64,000 bases of DNA from Legionella beliardensis (lineage in GTDB: Bacteria > Pseudomonadota > Gammaproteobacteria > Legionellales > Legionellaceae): positions 1,017,501 to 1,081,500 of the forward strand of contig NZ_UGNV01000001.1 of NCBI RefSeq assembly GCF_900452395.1, written 5' to 3'. Position numbers and translations under genes: made by a program. Below the pieces are notes generated by a model. It was not told where the DNA came from. It was given only the letters and a program-made list of their open reading frames with translations, and did not search any database. Position 1 is the stretch's first letter. Each line of letters opens with the position of its first letter. Shown piece by piece: positions 9,406 through 18,895 of this stretch.

Positions 9406-10008
9406 GTGAAAATGAATTTTTTTTGCCGTAAAAGTTTTTTATTTATTTTAACCCTATTAATGCTGCACAGTGCTCATGCGGCACAGCGTTCCCAGCTGTT
9501 TTATCGCAATTTTTGGCAACCATATTATCATGGACAGCGCTTAGATTATTGCATGGTAGGCGGGGTTAAATGCGGTCTTCCAGTAGCAAATCGTTATTGT
9601 CAAATGATGGGTTATGCACGTGCTGATCAGCAAATTATAGCCCATAATGTGGGTTTAACTAATTATATTTCTTGCCCTAAGCGGTGCAAGGGCTGGCAGT
9701 GCAACGGGTTTAAAACCATACGCTGTGTTGGCTTTTTGCTACATAATCCGCCAAAAGCTTATCACTATCGTTATCGCCGCTTTGTCTACCCGCGCTATAA
9801 TCAATACCGGGTTGCTTGGTGTTATGACGGTAAAACTGGTTGTGGGCGTCGAGCTGCGTATTCATTCTGTCGTCGTTTGGGCTATTTACAAGTAAAAAGT
9901 TATTCAATACAAAAACATGTAGCAGCCACCAAAGCGATAGGTAACCAAAAGCTTTGTTTTGGTAAAGAATGTTGTCATGCATTTAGTCAAATTACTTGCT
10001 ATCGTTAG
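9406..10008 (+). CDS. exported Cys-rich protein with internal duplication
   Basis: About 200 aa with a signal peptide (hydrophobic core about residues 10-22, cleavage likely after AHA). The mature part is two copies of one unit: DYCMVGGVKCGLPVANRYC with a later CPKRC/C triad, and AWCYDGKTGCGRRAAYSFC with a later CFGKECC/C triad. The Cys spacing is preserved (C-x7-C-x7-8-C), so disulphide bonds are likely once exported. The start is a GTG at 9406 with AGAAGGA upstream at suitable distance; an ATG two codons later is the alternative. Only 25 nt separate it from dnaE, so it may be read from the same transcript. Function unknown. Confidence 0.7.
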   Translation: MKMNFFCRKSFLFILTLLMLHSAHAAQRSQLFYRNFWQPYYHGQRLDYCMVGGVKCGLPVANRYCQMMGYARADQQIIAHNVGLTNYISCPKRCKGWQCNGFKTIRCVGFLLHNPPKAYHYRYRRFVYPRYNQYRVAWCYDGKTGCGRRAAYSFCRRLGYLQVKSYSIQKHVAATKAIGNQKLCFGKECCHAFSQITCYR

Positions 10009-10016
10009 TCAATTTC

Positions 10017-10045
10017 AAAGCCTGTAAGTCAGAAAATATAGGCTT
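10017..10045 (+). terminator. possible hairpin terminator after the Cys-rich gene
   Basis: AAAGCCT and AGGCTT arms flank an AT-rich loop, followed by ATTTA. The stem is short and the T tract poor, so this is only a weak candidate. Confidence 0.3.
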
Positions 10046-10142
10046 ATTTAAAGAAGATAAGATGGCTGTGTCATTTATTTGACAGGTAAGAATCATTAAC
10101 TAATACTCAAGGATAACGCCATGCCACTTTAAGGATAAGTTT

Positions 10143-11552
10143 ATGCGTGCCAATGATGTTATATTGATAATCGATGACAACAAAGAACGGCGCGATAAAC
10201 TTATTACTATTTTAGATTTTTTAGAAAGGCCAAATTCTTGGACAGACATTAGCAATCCTTTTACACTTCATTCGCGAAAGAAGCAAATTTTAATGGTTGG
10301 CGCCAGCCCCTCCCCGCAAACTACGCTTGAGATTTTACAAGAATTAAAAAATTTTACGCCCAAATTACCAGTAATTCTTATAGGGCCGCCTGCGTTTACT
10401 GTGCCTGCAGAATTTAATAGCGTTATTGCTATACTTAATTTTCCTTTTACGTATACTCAGATTTTAGAAGCTTTGCATAAATGTCAGGTTGCCTTAGAAA
10501 ATGTTGACTATTTAATCGCTTATGAGAATCGTACGCCATTATTTCGCAGCCTAGTTGGCAATAGCGAAGCAATCCGTCAGGTTCGTAAATTAATTGGGCA
10601 AGTAGCTGACACAGAAGCAAGTGTCTTAGTATTAGGCGAATCAGGCACGGGTAAAGAAGTGATTGCCCGTAATATACATGCTTTATCAGCGCGTTCTACA
10701 AAACCGTTTATCCCTATAAATTGTGGAGCAATCCCTGCAGAATTATTAGAAAGTGAGCTGTTTGGCCATGAAAAAGGGGCATTTACTGGGGCAATTACTT
10801 CAAGGCAAGGGCGATTTGAGTTGGCACATGGTGGTACATTATTTCTGGATGAAGTAGGTGATATGCCTTTAGCCATGCAGGTTAAGTTATTGCGAGTTTT
10901 ACAAGAAAGGTGTTTTGAGCGAGTAGGGAGCAATAAAAGTATCACAGTTGATGTACGTATTATTGCAGCAACCCATAGAGATCTTGAACAAGCGATTAAA
11001 GAAGGAAAATTTCGCGAGGATCTGTTTTATCGTTTAAATGTCTTTCCTATTGAAGTGCCGCCATTACGAGCTCGTAAAGAAGATTTGCATCTGCTTTTTA
11101 ATGATTTAGTCGCTAAAATAGAAGGGGAGCATAGACCTGGGGTGCGCTTATTACCCGCAACACTTGATAGCTTAGCCCAATATAATTGGCCCGGTAATGT
11201 GCGCGAGCTGGCTAATTTAGTTGAGCGTTTAACTATTTTATACCCCAATGGCATTGTTGACGTTGATGACTTGCCACGCCGTTTTCGTACAGGTGATATG
11301 AGCTTAATTGATACAGGCGTATTAAGTAGTGAGCGCGAAACGTTATTACAGCGAGCAAATCACGAGTTTCCTCCTGCTGAGAAAATTAACTTAAAAGAAC
11401 ATTTAGTTAAAACAGAATTAGCTTTAATCAGCCAAGCGCTCGAAGAATCAGATTGGGTAGTCGCACATGCTGCTAACTATTTGAACATGCGTCGCACTAC
11501 GTTAGTAGAAAAAATGCGTAAGTACAGATTAATACGCCCAGAGAGAGCATAG
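10143..11552 (+). CDS. fleQ: sigma-54-dependent regulator FleQ
   Basis: A 469-aa bacterial enhancer-binding protein. Domains in order: a degenerate receiver-like N-terminal domain (about 1-130; starts [11 protein letters not shown]), an AAA+ sigma-54 interaction domain with Walker A GESGTGKE (about 165-172), the GAFTGA loop at residues 212-217, Walker [13 protein letters not shown], and a C-terminal Fis-type helix-turn-helix ending [14 protein letters not shown]. Length and C-terminal sequence fit FleQ, the master activator of flagellar genes, rather than a two-component regulator such as NtrC. No sensor kinase gene is adjacent. The presence of FleQ implies a flagellated organism. Confidence 0.88.
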   Translation: MRANDVILIIDDNKERRDKLITILDFLERPNSWTDISNPFTLHSRKKQILMVGASPSPQTTLEILQELKNFTPKLPVILIGPPAFTVPAEFNSVIAILNFPFTYTQILEALHKCQVALENVDYLIAYENRTPLFRSLVGNSEAIRQVRKLIGQVADTEASVLVLGESGTGKEVIARNIHALSARSTKPFIPINCGAIPAELLESELFGHEKGAFTGAITSRQGRFELAHGGTLFLDEVGDMPLAMQVKLLRVLQERCFERVGSNKSITVDVRIIAATHRDLEQAIKEGKFREDLFYRLNVFPIEVPPLRARKEDLHLLFNDLVAKIEGEHRPGVRLLPATLDSLAQYNWPGNVRELANLVERLTILYPNGIVDVDDLPRRFRTGDMSLIDTGVLSSERETLLQRANHEFPPAEKINLKEHLVKTELALISQALEESDWVVAHAANYLNMRRTTLVEKMRKYRLIRPERA

Positions 11553-11595
11553 AAGCGAGCTTCTATCGCTCTTTGGGATAGATTTTAAACCTAGC

Positions 11596-12153
11596 TTATA
11601 GTACATCATCCTTTAGAGGCTTTTGTTCATCAACATGATGCTCTATATTGACTTCAGGATTAGTATCAGTTGGATCAGAAGCTTTTTTATCAGTATTTTG
11701 CCCAGCAAAGCTGTCTTCGACAGATATATTCTCTTTAACAGGCCCTTTCGTGCGCTTTTTAGGATTATTAGATTTTTCATCTAAATTAAGCGCGCTTTTA
11801 CTAACCACAGGTGGCTCATCCAGTGATTGTATAGTTTGCGTTTCAATAGGCGTTGCTGAAGAGGTGGTAGTACTGCTGGCTACTGAATCTGCTGAGGCTG
11901 CCGTCGTTGTGTCAACCGAGCCTTGATTGGTGGCCGGTGTTGACTGAGTTGTTGCTTTATCCTGCCCAGGGGTGGAAGAATTAGAAGCGGTGACGTTATC
12001 AGAGGATGCACGAGCCGTATACTCTTCTTGCGTACGTTTTTGCTTGTACTCATCTATAATCTCAGAAACGCTATTTTTTACATCTTTAAATAGCTTGCCT
12101 ACGATGTGAGTAACTTCCTGAAAACTTGGCAATTTGGATTTAAAATCGCTCAT
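11596..12153 (-). CDS. low-complexity Ser/Thr/Asp-rich protein of unknown function
   Basis: About 185 aa. The N terminus (MSDFKSKLPSFQEVTHIVGKLFKDVKNSVSEII, about 1-33) looks like an amphipathic helix; the rest is a long disordered Ser/Thr/Asn/Gln/Asp-rich tail with no hydrophobic segment. I choose the second ATG of the ATGATG pair because GGAG lies 6 nt upstream of it; the first ATG in the frame (12165) overlaps that ribosome site. It is convergent with fleQ and faces a small Gln/Gly-repeat gene. The family is not recognised. The tail codon use is not obviously foreign. Confidence 0.6.
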   Translation of the reverse strand: MSDFKSKLPSFQEVTHIVGKLFKDVKNSVSEIIDEYKQKRTQEEYTARASSDNVTASNSSTPGQDKATTQSTPATNQGSVDTTTAASADSVASSTTTSSATPIETQTIQSLDEPPVVSKSALNLDEKSNNPKKRTKGPVKENISVEDSFAGQNTDKKASDPTDTNPEVNIEHHVDEQKPLKDDVL

Positions 12154-12319
12154 CATTAACTCCATAGAATGGATTGTTTATCCTTAAAGTATACATAACT
12201 CTAAAAAAAGCTGCAAAATATAAGCACCAGATATTTTACACCCAAATTAAAAAATCTCATTTGCCATTTTTAAATTCTTAAACTATGGTTAAAACACCAC
12301 TTAAAAAAGGAGATAAACC

Positions 12320-12502
12320 ATGGATAAGAACCCAATGAATCAAAATCAGCAAGGTGGGCAACAAAAACATAACCAAGGCCAACAAGGTCAACAAGGCCAA
12401 CATGGTCAACAAGGTCAACAAGGTCAACAAGGTCAACAAGGTCAAAATAAGCAATCTCAAAGCTGGAATGAAAAAAATTCTGACCAAAACAAAAAATGGT
12501 AA
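12320..12502 (+). CDS. tiny Gln/Gly tandem-repeat protein
   Basis: 60 aa: a short hydrophilic head (MDKNPMNQN), a run of about eight GQQ triplets, and a polar tail ending QNKKW. There is a strong ribosome site (AAAAGGAGATAAACC) ahead of the ATG, which argues for real translation. The DNA between 12373 and 12445 is a 9-bp tandem repeat (CAAGGTCAA), so its length may vary between strains. No signal peptide or membrane segment is visible. It could be a stress-type hydrophilin-like peptide; function unknown. The complementary strand also has an open frame (Leu/Thr repeats) but no ribosome site. Confidence 0.6.
   Translation: MDKNPMNQNQQGGQQKHNQGQQGQQGQHGQQGQQGQQGQQGQNKQSQSWNEKNSDQNKKW
12373..12445 (+). 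repeat. 9-bp coding tandem repeat
   Basis: About eight copies of CAAGGTCAA with minor changes (GGC for GGT, CAT for CAA) inside the 60-aa gene. Each unit adds one GQQ triplet, so gain or loss of units keeps the frame. Confidence 0.85.
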
Positions 12503-12511
12503 TTATGAAAA

Positions 12512-12530
12512 ATAAGGCGCCTCGGCGCCT
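12512..12530 (-). terminator. Rho-independent terminator of sohB
   Basis: AAGGCGC and GCGCCTT arms close a CTCG loop. Read on the minus strand the hairpin is followed by TTATTTTTC, the expected T tract just after the sohB stop. On the plus strand the tract is poor, although it could still limit read-through from the small Gln/Gly gene. Confidence 0.75.
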
Positions 12531-12534
12531 TAGA

Positions 12535-13509
12535 TTAGTGTTTACTTAAATAATCATTTTTTAAGTTATCTAGTAAGTTTACAGCCGGTTTAAATAATTT
12601 CTCAGAAAGAGAAGGTTTGCTTGGTTTAGAGACTTTAAAGACATTAAAATCATTCATTTTCTCAATGACATAATCATCGCTGGTTTTAAGATAATCAACA
12701 AGTTTTAAGTCATAAGCATCGGTAGCAAGCCAATGTTCACCAGTTGATACTTTATCAATATCTAGTTGTTGACGGTGGACAAAGACATAATCCCGAAATG
12801 TTTGGTGGATTTTTTCAATTTCTTCTTGAAATTTCTTACGGCCTTTTTCAGTATTTTCGCCTAGCATCGTTAGTGTGCGTTTATATTCACCAGCCGTTAT
12901 TAATTCAACATCAATATTATTTTTCTGCAGCCAACGATGAAAGTTAGGTAGTTGTGCAACCACCCCAATAGATCCAATCACCGCAAAGGGTGCAGCAACA
13001 ATGCGATTAGCCACACAAGACATTAAATAACCACCACTTGCAGCGACTTTATCAATACAAACTGTAAGGGGTATTTGGCGGTCACGAATGCGTTGTAATT
13101 GTGATGCTGCCAGTCCATAGCCGTTGACCGAGCCACCTGGGCTTTCTAAGCGTAATACCACTTCATCATTTTTCTGCGCAATAGAAAGTACAGCGGTCAC
13201 TACTTCACGCAATTGTTCAACTTGTGATGCTCTAATATCACCTATAAAGTCAAGAACATATAATGAGGGTCTATCTTTTAAGCTTTTTTTAGCTTTTTTA
13301 GAACGTTTATCTTTTTCCTGCTTTTTGCCCTTTATTTCCTGATGCATGCGCTGCTTAAGCTCATCATATTGCTTATTTAACGGGGTAATTTCTAATTTAG
13401 GTTTAGTTTTTTTTCCGATTGCTAATAAGCCTGCGAAAAGCAGTAAAATGGCAATGACGCTCGTTAACGCTTTTAAAGCAAATAAACCATATTGTGCGAG
13501 AAAGTCCAT
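12535..13509 (-). CDS. sohB: S49 family protease SohB
   Basis: Membrane-anchored serine peptidase of the SppA/SohB family, 324 aa. One N-terminal membrane segment (about 12-30) is followed by a Lys-rich linker (60-78) and the ClpP/crotonase-fold catalytic domain. The nucleophile is Ser158 in DKVAASGGY, the general-base lysine is probably Lys210 in AGEYK, and GGSVNGYG (125-132) forms the oxyanion region. The protease faces the periplasm by family. It is transcribed away from the ccm operon and ends at a good terminator (12512-12530). Confidence 0.92.
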   Translation of the reverse strand: MDFLAQYGLFALKALTSVIAILLLFAGLLAIGKKTKPKLEITPLNKQYDELKQRMHQEIKGKKQEKDKRSKKAKKSLKDRPSLYVLDFIGDIRASQVEQLREVVTAVLSIAQKNDEVVLRLESPGGSVNGYGLAASQLQRIRDRQIPLTVCIDKVAASGGYLMSCVANRIVAAPFAVIGSIGVVAQLPNFHRWLQKNNIDVELITAGEYKRTLTMLGENTEKGRKKFQEEIEKIHQTFRDYVFVHRQQLDIDKVSTGEHWLATDAYDLKLVDYLKTSDDYVIEKMNDFNVFKVSKPSKPSLSEKLFKPAVNLLDNLKNDYLSKH

Positions 13510-13652
13510 GGTTTCCCTTGATTAAAAAAGAAGAAAACGATTATCACAGCGACTGCTCTTCGGCGCAAGTCCTTTGGTAAGCAACAATTAACTATTGCAA
13601 GCCCAATAAAAGACAGGATATAGTCTCATGGTTCTATTTTCTATTAAACGTT

Positions 13653-14258
13653 ATGCTTGAGATTTGTTCGCTTTCCTTTGATTATCAAGATAAGCCTTTA
13701 CTAAATAATGTGCAGTTTGCTATTAAGCCAGGGACCTTGTTGCATTTAAAGGGCGGCAATGGTGCTGGAAAAACGACATTATTAAAATTACTAGCCGGAC
13801 TGCTGCGGCCAATAGAGGGTAATATTTATTGGCAAGGTCATTCTATTTATAATAACTTAGCGCAATATCAGCAAAATTTATGTTATGTTGGGCATAAATT
13901 AGGGTTAAGTAGTCAACTAACTGTTAAGGAAAATTGTTTGCTTGATTTACACTGGCAACAACCTGTCTCAAACCTCATAAGCGTTTTAGAGCAATTTTCT
14001 TTGCATAATCTAGCTGATAAACCTTGCTCGCAGCTTTCCATGGGGCAATTACGACGAGTTGCTTTACTGCGGCTAATATTGAGCAAGACGCTGTTATGGT
14101 TATTAGATGAGCCTTTAGTGGCGCTTGATAAATCAGCAATTACCGAGTTAGCAATGAGCTTTAGCCAGCATCTTGCTTGTGGTGGCTTTATTATTATGAC
14201 CTCTCACCAAGCGTTACCCAGCCAATTTAGTCATTGCCAGGAATATCAGCTATGTTAA
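13653..14258 (+). CDS. ccmA: cytochrome c maturation ATP-binding protein CcmA
   Basis: ATPase of the CcmABCD complex, which releases holo-CcmE after haem transfer. 201 aa. Visible motifs are Walker A (GGNGAGKTTLLK, about 35-46), the ABC signature (LSMGQLRRVAL, about 129-139) and Walker B (LLWLLDEPLVALD). It is the first gene of a nine-gene operon and overlaps ccmB by 7 nt (ATGTTAA), which implies translational coupling. Confidence 0.93.
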   Translation: MLEICSLSFDYQDKPLLNNVQFAIKPGTLLHLKGGNGAGKTTLLKLLAGLLRPIEGNIYWQGHSIYNNLAQYQQNLCYVGHKLGLSSQLTVKENCLLDLHWQQPVSNLISVLEQFSLHNLADKPCSQLSMGQLRRVALLRLILSKTLLWLLDEPLVALDKSAITELAMSFSQHLACGGFIIMTSHQALPSQFSHCQEYQLC

Positions 14259-14929
14259 CGGCATGGCAATGTTTTAATAAGCAATTTAGGCGGGATTGGT
14301 TATTAAATATGCGTCAACCGCGTTTATTAATTAATGCGGCCCTTTTCTTTGTCATGATTGTAGTTTTTTTTCCTTTAACTATGCCGCCTAATATGGACAT
14401 CTTAAGGCAGGTTATACCAGGCGTTATATGGATTGCTGTTTTGTTAGCCATGTTGTTGGCAGCTGACCGACTTTTTCTACAAGATTATGAAGAAGGAATA
14501 ATTGAGCAGTGGTTAATTTCAGGTTATTCTACCTCATTGATTGTTACGGCTAAATTAGCTGTACATTGGCTATTAACGCTATTACCTTTACTCCTCTTTT
14601 GCCCTTTTTTAGCACTATTTTTCCATTTCTCTTGGCTTGAATTAATAGTTTTAATGTTAAGTTTAATTGCTGGCACGCCTGCAATTTTAGCACTATGTTC
14701 TTTAGCCGCCGCATTTAGTGTGGGCCTGCAACAAAAAGGCATTTTCATGGCCTTGATTTTATTGCCACTTACCTTACCCATTATGATATTTGGTAGCAGC
14801 AGTTTAGCTGTGATGGAGTTTTCACAAGTAACAGGCAACTTAGCTATGTTATTAGCGTTCTCACTGCTTTGCGTTTGCTTCTTACCCTTTGCTATTGCAG
14901 CAATTATTCGCATTAGTTTGATAGGTTAA
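14252..14929 (+). CDS. ccmB: haem exporter membrane protein CcmB
   Basis: Membrane partner of CcmA, 225 aa with about six transmembrane segments. The start is the ATG overlapping the ccmA stop (MLTAWQCFNKQFRRD), which resembles the family N terminus; the frame is open 6 codons further up but that would lengthen the overlap. The family-type cytoplasmic stretch DRLFLQDYEEGIIEQW (about 78-93) is present. About 110-130 nt separate it from ccmC, the only sizeable gap in the operon, and a small hairpin lies there. Confidence 0.92.
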   Translation: MLTAWQCFNKQFRRDWLLNMRQPRLLINAALFFVMIVVFFPLTMPPNMDILRQVIPGVIWIAVLLAMLLAADRLFLQDYEEGIIEQWLISGYSTSLIVTAKLAVHWLLTLLPLLLFCPFLALFFHFSWLELIVLMLSLIAGTPAILALCSLAAAFSVGLQQKGIFMALILLPLTLPIMIFGSSSLAVMEFSQVTGNLAMLLAFSLLCVCFLPFAIAAIIRISLIG

Positions 14930-14954
14930 GCTTAATTTACAATAAAATTAGGCA

Positions 14955-14981
14955 CATAAAAGTCATTTCAGAGCTTTTATG
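14955..14981 (+). other. hairpin in the ccmB-ccmC gap
   Basis: CATAAAAG and CTTTTATG arms around an 11-nt loop. There is no clean T tract immediately after. It may be a weak attenuator or an mRNA-stability element within the operon. Confidence 0.3.
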
Positions 14982-15062
14982 TCGAACTTTTTAATCAAGC
15001 TATAGTATGTGGCCTTTAATACATGATAAAATTTTCCTTTTATGATGGTTTTATACCGGCTA

Positions 15063-15806
15063 ATGTGGAAATTTTTATATCAATTAGCATCTCCAAAGTC
15101 TTTTTATGACCGAACTGGACGTTGGTTACCGAGCTTAGGTATATTGACTGCGCTATTTTTAATGCTAGGCCTACTGTGGGGCTTAGTTTTTGCGCCTCCA
15201 GATTATCAGCAAGGCGATGCGTTTCGAATTATTTACATCCATGTTCCTACTGCGTTTATGTCGATGGCACTCTACGCGGCCATGGCTTTTTGCGCGTTGC
15301 TCTTATTGGTGTGGCATATTAAGATGGCTGGTGTTATGTTAAGCACCTTAGCACAAACAGGTGCTATCATGGCTTTTCTAGCTTTAATAACGGGCAGTAT
15401 CTGGGGTAAGCCAATGTGGGGGGCATGGTGGGTTTGGGATGCCCGTCTAACGTCTGAGTTAATCTTGTTATTACTGTATGCCGCTATTTTAGCAGTTGAT
15501 AAAGCGTTTCAGAATCGCGAGCAAGGTGATAAAATTGTAGCAATATTATCATTAATTGGCGTGATTGATTTACCCATCATTCACTATTCTGTCTATTGGT
15601 GGAATACACTGCATCAAGGGGCAACGTTATCAGTTTTTGCTAAACCTAAAATTGCAGCACCAATGCTTTATCCTTTATTGCTAAGTATTCTTGGATTTGC
15701 TTGCTATAGCTTATGGGTCGTTTTACATAAAGCGAGAAACGAAGTATTGCTACGCGAGCGTCGGCAAAATTGGGTTAGGAACGTCATTGAGAAGGGAAGT
15801 ATATGA
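15063..15806 (+). CDS. ccmC: haem exporter/handling protein CcmC
   Basis: Inner-membrane haem-handling protein that loads haem onto CcmE. The Trp-rich motif WGKPMWGAWWVWDARLTSELI is clear, with conserved histidines in periplasmic loops (IIYIHVPTAF and PIIHYSVYWWNTLHQG). I start at the ATG whose product begins MWKFLYQLASP, matching the family N terminus (247 aa); the frame is open seven codons further up (15042), and no good ribosome site distinguishes them. The stop overlaps the start of ccmD (ATGA). Confidence 0.93.
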   Translation: MWKFLYQLASPKSFYDRTGRWLPSLGILTALFLMLGLLWGLVFAPPDYQQGDAFRIIYIHVPTAFMSMALYAAMAFCALLLLVWHIKMAGVMLSTLAQTGAIMAFLALITGSIWGKPMWGAWWVWDARLTSELILLLLYAAILAVDKAFQNREQGDKIVAILSLIGVIDLPIIHYSVYWWNTLHQGATLSVFAKPKIAAPMLYPLLLSILGFACYSLWVVLHKARNEVLLRERRQNWVRNVIEKGSI

Positions 15807-15964
15807 ATCAACTAGTAACATGGTTAGCCATGAACGGTTACTCAATTTATATTTGGCCTGCGTATGGTTTAGTTTGTGTGGTATTAGTGATGAATTTATT
15901 AGGCATTAAAATACAACGTGTGCAAACTAAAAAAAAGTTACAGCAATGGTTTAAGAGACAATAA
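15803..15964 (+). CDS. ccmD: haem exporter small subunit CcmD
   Basis: A 53-aa protein with one membrane helix (about residues 13-32, containing [19 protein letters not shown]) and a basic, Gln/Lys-rich cytoplasmic tail ([13 protein letters not shown]). This is the standard CcmD layout; it stabilises the CcmC-CcmE complex and helps release holo-CcmE. It overlaps ccmC by 4 nt and is followed by ccmE after 2 nt, with GGGAAG upstream as a ribosome site. Its size makes it easy to overlook. Confidence 0.88.
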   Translation: MNQLVTWLAMNGYSIYIWPAYGLVCVVLVMNLLGIKIQRVQTKKKLQQWFKRQ

Positions 15965-15966
15965 CT

Positions 15967-16413
15967 ATGAATGCTGCGCGGCGTCGGAAGCTGACAATGG
16001 TATTATTTATTTTGTTAACCGTAACTGCGGTGTTAGCTCTTATTATGTATGCATTGCGGCAAAATATCAGTTTATTTTATACGCCAAGCCAGGTAGGTCA
16101 AGGCGAGGCGCCACAGAGCAAGCCTATTCGTATTGGCGGCATGGTGGTTGAAAAGAGCATTGTGCGCGCTGCAGATGGTTTAACCGTGCAATTTAAATTA
16201 ACAGATTTTAAGCAAACAATTTCAGTAAGTTATCGTGGTATTTTACCTGATTTATTTCGAGAGGGGCAGGGCATTGTGGCGTTAGGTACAGTTCTTGATA
16301 AAGAGCATTTCAAAGCAACAGAAGTGTTAGCAAAACATGATGCTAATTACATGCCGCCTGAAGTAAAAAATGCTTTAGCACAGCAACAACAGCAAGGTGG
16401 TAAGACAGGATGA
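15967..16413 (+). CDS. ccmE: cytochrome c-type biogenesis haem chaperone CcmE
   Basis: Periplasmic haem chaperone tethered by one N-terminal helix (about 9-29), 148 aa. The covalent haem-binding histidine is His124 in [10 protein letters not shown], with the conserved Tyr128 following. The OB-fold beginning [12 protein letters not shown] is intact. Its stop overlaps the ccmF start (ATGA). Confidence 0.95.
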   Translation: MNAARRRKLTMVLFILLTVTAVLALIMYALRQNISLFYTPSQVGQGEAPQSKPIRIGGMVVEKSIVRAADGLTVQFKLTDFKQTISVSYRGILPDLFREGQGIVALGTVLDKEHFKATEVLAKHDANYMPPEVKNALAQQQQQGGKTG

Positions 16414-18362
16414 TTGCTGAAATAGGGTTATTTTCACTTATATTAGCATTCGTGTGTGCTGGCGCATTAGCAATCATTCCTTTAATGGGCTTAGTGCAAA
16501 AAAAACCAGCTTGGATTGCGGCAGCACCCAGCTACGTAGGTGGCCAGTTTCTGTTTGTTGCTATTGCTTATTGCTGTCTTACGTATTGCTTTTTAACAAA
16601 TGACTTTAGCGTGACTTATGTTTTAGCTAATTCAAGTACATTATTGCCATGGTTTTATAAATTATGTGCAGTTTGGGGCGGGCATGAAGGCTCGATGCTT
16701 TTGTGGGTTGGTATTTTAAGCTTCTGGATGATGGCTGTTAGCTTTTTTAGCAAATCGCTTGCCCAAGAATTTAAAGTAAGAGTCTTAGTTGTGCTTGGTT
16801 GGCTAAGCGTTGGTTTTATCCTTTTTCTTTTGTCGACTTCAAATCCGTTTGCTCGGCAATTTCAGTTACTCCAAACCGAAGGTCGAGATTTAAATCCATT
16901 ATTACAAGATCCTGGCTTTTTATTTCATCCACCGATGTTGTATATGGGGTATGTTGGTTTTTCAGTAGCTTTTGCTTTTGCCATTGCAGCCCTTTGGTTA
17001 GGTCGGCTTGAATCGTCTTGGTCGAAGTGGACTAGGCCTTGGACTTTGGCTGCTTGGTGTTGTTTAACTGCAGGTATTACTTTAGGTAGTTGGTGGGCTT
17101 ATCGTGAGCTAGGTTGGGGAGGCTGGTGGTTTTGGGATCCGGTAGAAAATGCGTCTTTTATGCCTTGGTTAGTGGGCACAGCTTTATTACACTCCTTAGC
17201 CGTCAGTGAGCAAAGGCAACAATTTTTAGCATGGACACTCTTATTGGCTATCACTGCCTTTTCATTAAGTTTGGTAGGTACATTTTTAGTGCGTTCTGGT
17301 GTATTAACGTCAGTACATGCCTTTGCAGTGGATCCGCAACGAGGAATTTATATCTTAGGCTTTTTATTAGTGGTTATTGGTGGCTCTTTAAGTCTTTTTA
17401 CATTTCGGGCGCAAACCTTACAAAATCGGGTAAGCCCAAGTTTATTTTCTAAAGATAGTGCGTTATTGCTTAATAATGTGTTTTTAGTCGTCATGATGCT
17501 CACAGTGTTGATGGGAACTGTTTATCCTTTATTAATAGATAGTTTAGGTTTAGGGAAATTATCGGTTGGCGCACCTTATTTTAATACCGTTTTTATTCCT
17601 TTAATGATTCCTCTTTTACTGTTAATGGGCTTAGGTATTCATTTAAACTGGCACCAGGATAAAGGTCGTCGACTCTTAAAACGCCTAGGTTATCTGGGGC
17701 TGGCTAGCATTATAGTCCCTACCTTAGGTTTGTTTTTATTAACAGATTCTATTAACAACATGACCTTGCTCGGATTAGTGTTTGCTGCATGGGTTTTATT
17801 GAGCACAATAAAGCTGGTTTATTTGCGCTTAAAGCAGCGTGCTTGGTATAACTTAAGTCAATCTTTTATAGGAATGGTTATTGCGCATTGTGGTTTGGCC
17901 ATGACGGTTATTGGTATTAGTGTGTCAACGGGTTATGGTGTGCAAGATGATGTCAAAATGGCGCCTGGGGATAGTGCACGTTTAAATGGTTATACGGTCA
18001 CTTTTCTTAAGGAAACTAAATTAACTGGCCCAAATTATCATGGCTATCAAGCGCGCTTTGAAATCCGTAAGGGACATAATCTAAATGTCATTTTCCCAGA
18101 AAAACGTATTTATGATGTTGGAAAAATGCCTATGACGGAGTCAGCGATTGATGTTAGTCCTTTTAGGGATATTTACATTGCTCTAGGTGAGCCTCTTGAT
18201 GAAAATGCATGGTCAGTAAGGCTTTATTATAAACCACTTATTCGTTTTATTTGGGGTGGGGGATTTATGATTTTAGCGGGTGGTTTTCTTGCTATGACTG
18301 ATAGGCGTTACTATTTAAAACATCGACAAACTGCGATGAATGTAGGAGAAAATCCAGCATGA
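16410..18362 (+). CDS. ccmF: haem lyase subunit CcmF
   Basis: Large polytopic subunit of the haem lyase complex, 650 aa. The WWD haem-handling signature is present ([19 protein letters not shown]), together with the conserved [11 protein letters not shown] segment and [13 protein letters not shown]. About 15 hydrophobic segments are visible, as in the family. It overlaps ccmE upstream and ccmG downstream by 4 nt each. Confidence 0.96.
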   Translation: MIAEIGLFSLILAFVCAGALAIIPLMGLVQKKPAWIAAAPSYVGGQFLFVAIAYCCLTYCFLTNDFSVTYVLANSSTLLPWFYKLCAVWGGHEGSMLLWVGILSFWMMAVSFFSKSLAQEFKVRVLVVLGWLSVGFILFLLSTSNPFARQFQLLQTEGRDLNPLLQDPGFLFHPPMLYMGYVGFSVAFAFAIAALWLGRLESSWSKWTRPWTLAAWCCLTAGITLGSWWAYRELGWGGWWFWDPVENASFMPWLVGTALLHSLAVSEQRQQFLAWTLLLAITAFSLSLVGTFLVRSGVLTSVHAFAVDPQRGIYILGFLLVVIGGSLSLFTFRAQTLQNRVSPSLFSKDSALLLNNVFLVVMMLTVLMGTVYPLLIDSLGLGKLSVGAPYFNTVFIPLMIPLLLLMGLGIHLNWHQDKGRRLLKRLGYLGLASIIVPTLGLFLLTDSINNMTLLGLVFAAWVLLSTIKLVYLRLKQRAWYNLSQSFIGMVIAHCGLAMTVIGISVSTGYGVQDDVKMAPGDSARLNGYTVTFLKETKLTGPNYHGYQARFEIRKGHNLNVIFPEKRIYDVGKMPMTESAIDVSPFRDIYIALGEPLDENAWSVRLYYKPLIRFIWGGGFMILAGGFLAMTDRRYYLKHRQTAMNVGENPA

Positions 18363-18895
18363 AAAAGTATATCTTGCGTGTAGTTCCTCTTATCCTATTT
18401 GCAACGTTAGCTATTTTTTTAGGGCGTGGTTTATTTTTAGAGCCACAAAAGTTGCCATCAGCTCAATTGGGACAGGCATTACCAGCCTTTAAATTGCCAG
18501 TACTAGGTGCTGAGAATAAAACATTTGCTGATTCTGATTTATATGGTGATGTATCAATCTTAAATGTATGGGCGAGTTGGTGTACTGCATGCAGTGAGGA
18601 GCAGGTATTTTTATTGCGCTTAGCGGATGTAGGTGTGCCTATTTTTGGCTTAAATTATAAAGACAATCCTGAAAATGCTAAAAAATGGTTAGCAGAGTGG
18701 GGTAATCCTTATAAAAAAATTGGCACAGATACAGGCGGTAAGGTAGCTATTGATTTAGGTGTGTATGGCGCACCTGAGACTTTTTTAATTGATAAACAAG
18801 GAAAAATTCGTTTTCGTCATGTAGGTGTTTTAGATGAAAAAGTGTGGATGGATGAATTTTTACCACGTATTGAGCAGTTAAAAGGCCAGGCATGA
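18359..18895 (+). CDS. ccmG: thiol:disulfide interchange protein CcmG/DsbE
   Basis: Periplasmic membrane-tethered thioredoxin-like protein that keeps apocytochrome haem-binding cysteines reduced. 178 aa, N-terminal anchor about 5-22, active site WCTAC with Cys75 and Cys78, and the family GxYGAPETF motif (LGVYGAPETFLID). The common middle residue is Pro or Val in many homologues; here the site reads C-T-A-C. It overlaps both neighbours by 4 nt. Confidence 0.94.
   Translation: MKKYILRVVPLILFATLAIFLGRGLFLEPQKLPSAQLGQALPAFKLPVLGAENKTFADSDLYGDVSILNVWASWCTACSEEQVFLLRLADVGVPIFGLNYKDNPENAKKWLAEWGNPYKKIGTDTGGKVAIDLGVYGAPETFLIDKQGKIRFRHVGVLDEKVWMDEFLPRIEQLKGQA

Noticed and set aside
11551-11564. Terminator after fleQ (AGAAGC/GCTTCT)
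   Set aside because: Only a 6-bp stem with a 2-nt loop overlapping the stop codon; too weak to call.
12373-12445. CRISPR-like array
   Set aside because: Units are 9 bp, contiguous, and translate in frame as GQQ; there are no spacers.
12278-12487. Leu/Thr-repeat membrane protein on the minus strand
   Set aside because: It is the complement of the Gln/Gly repeat, has no ribosome site, and the opposite strand has a strong one.
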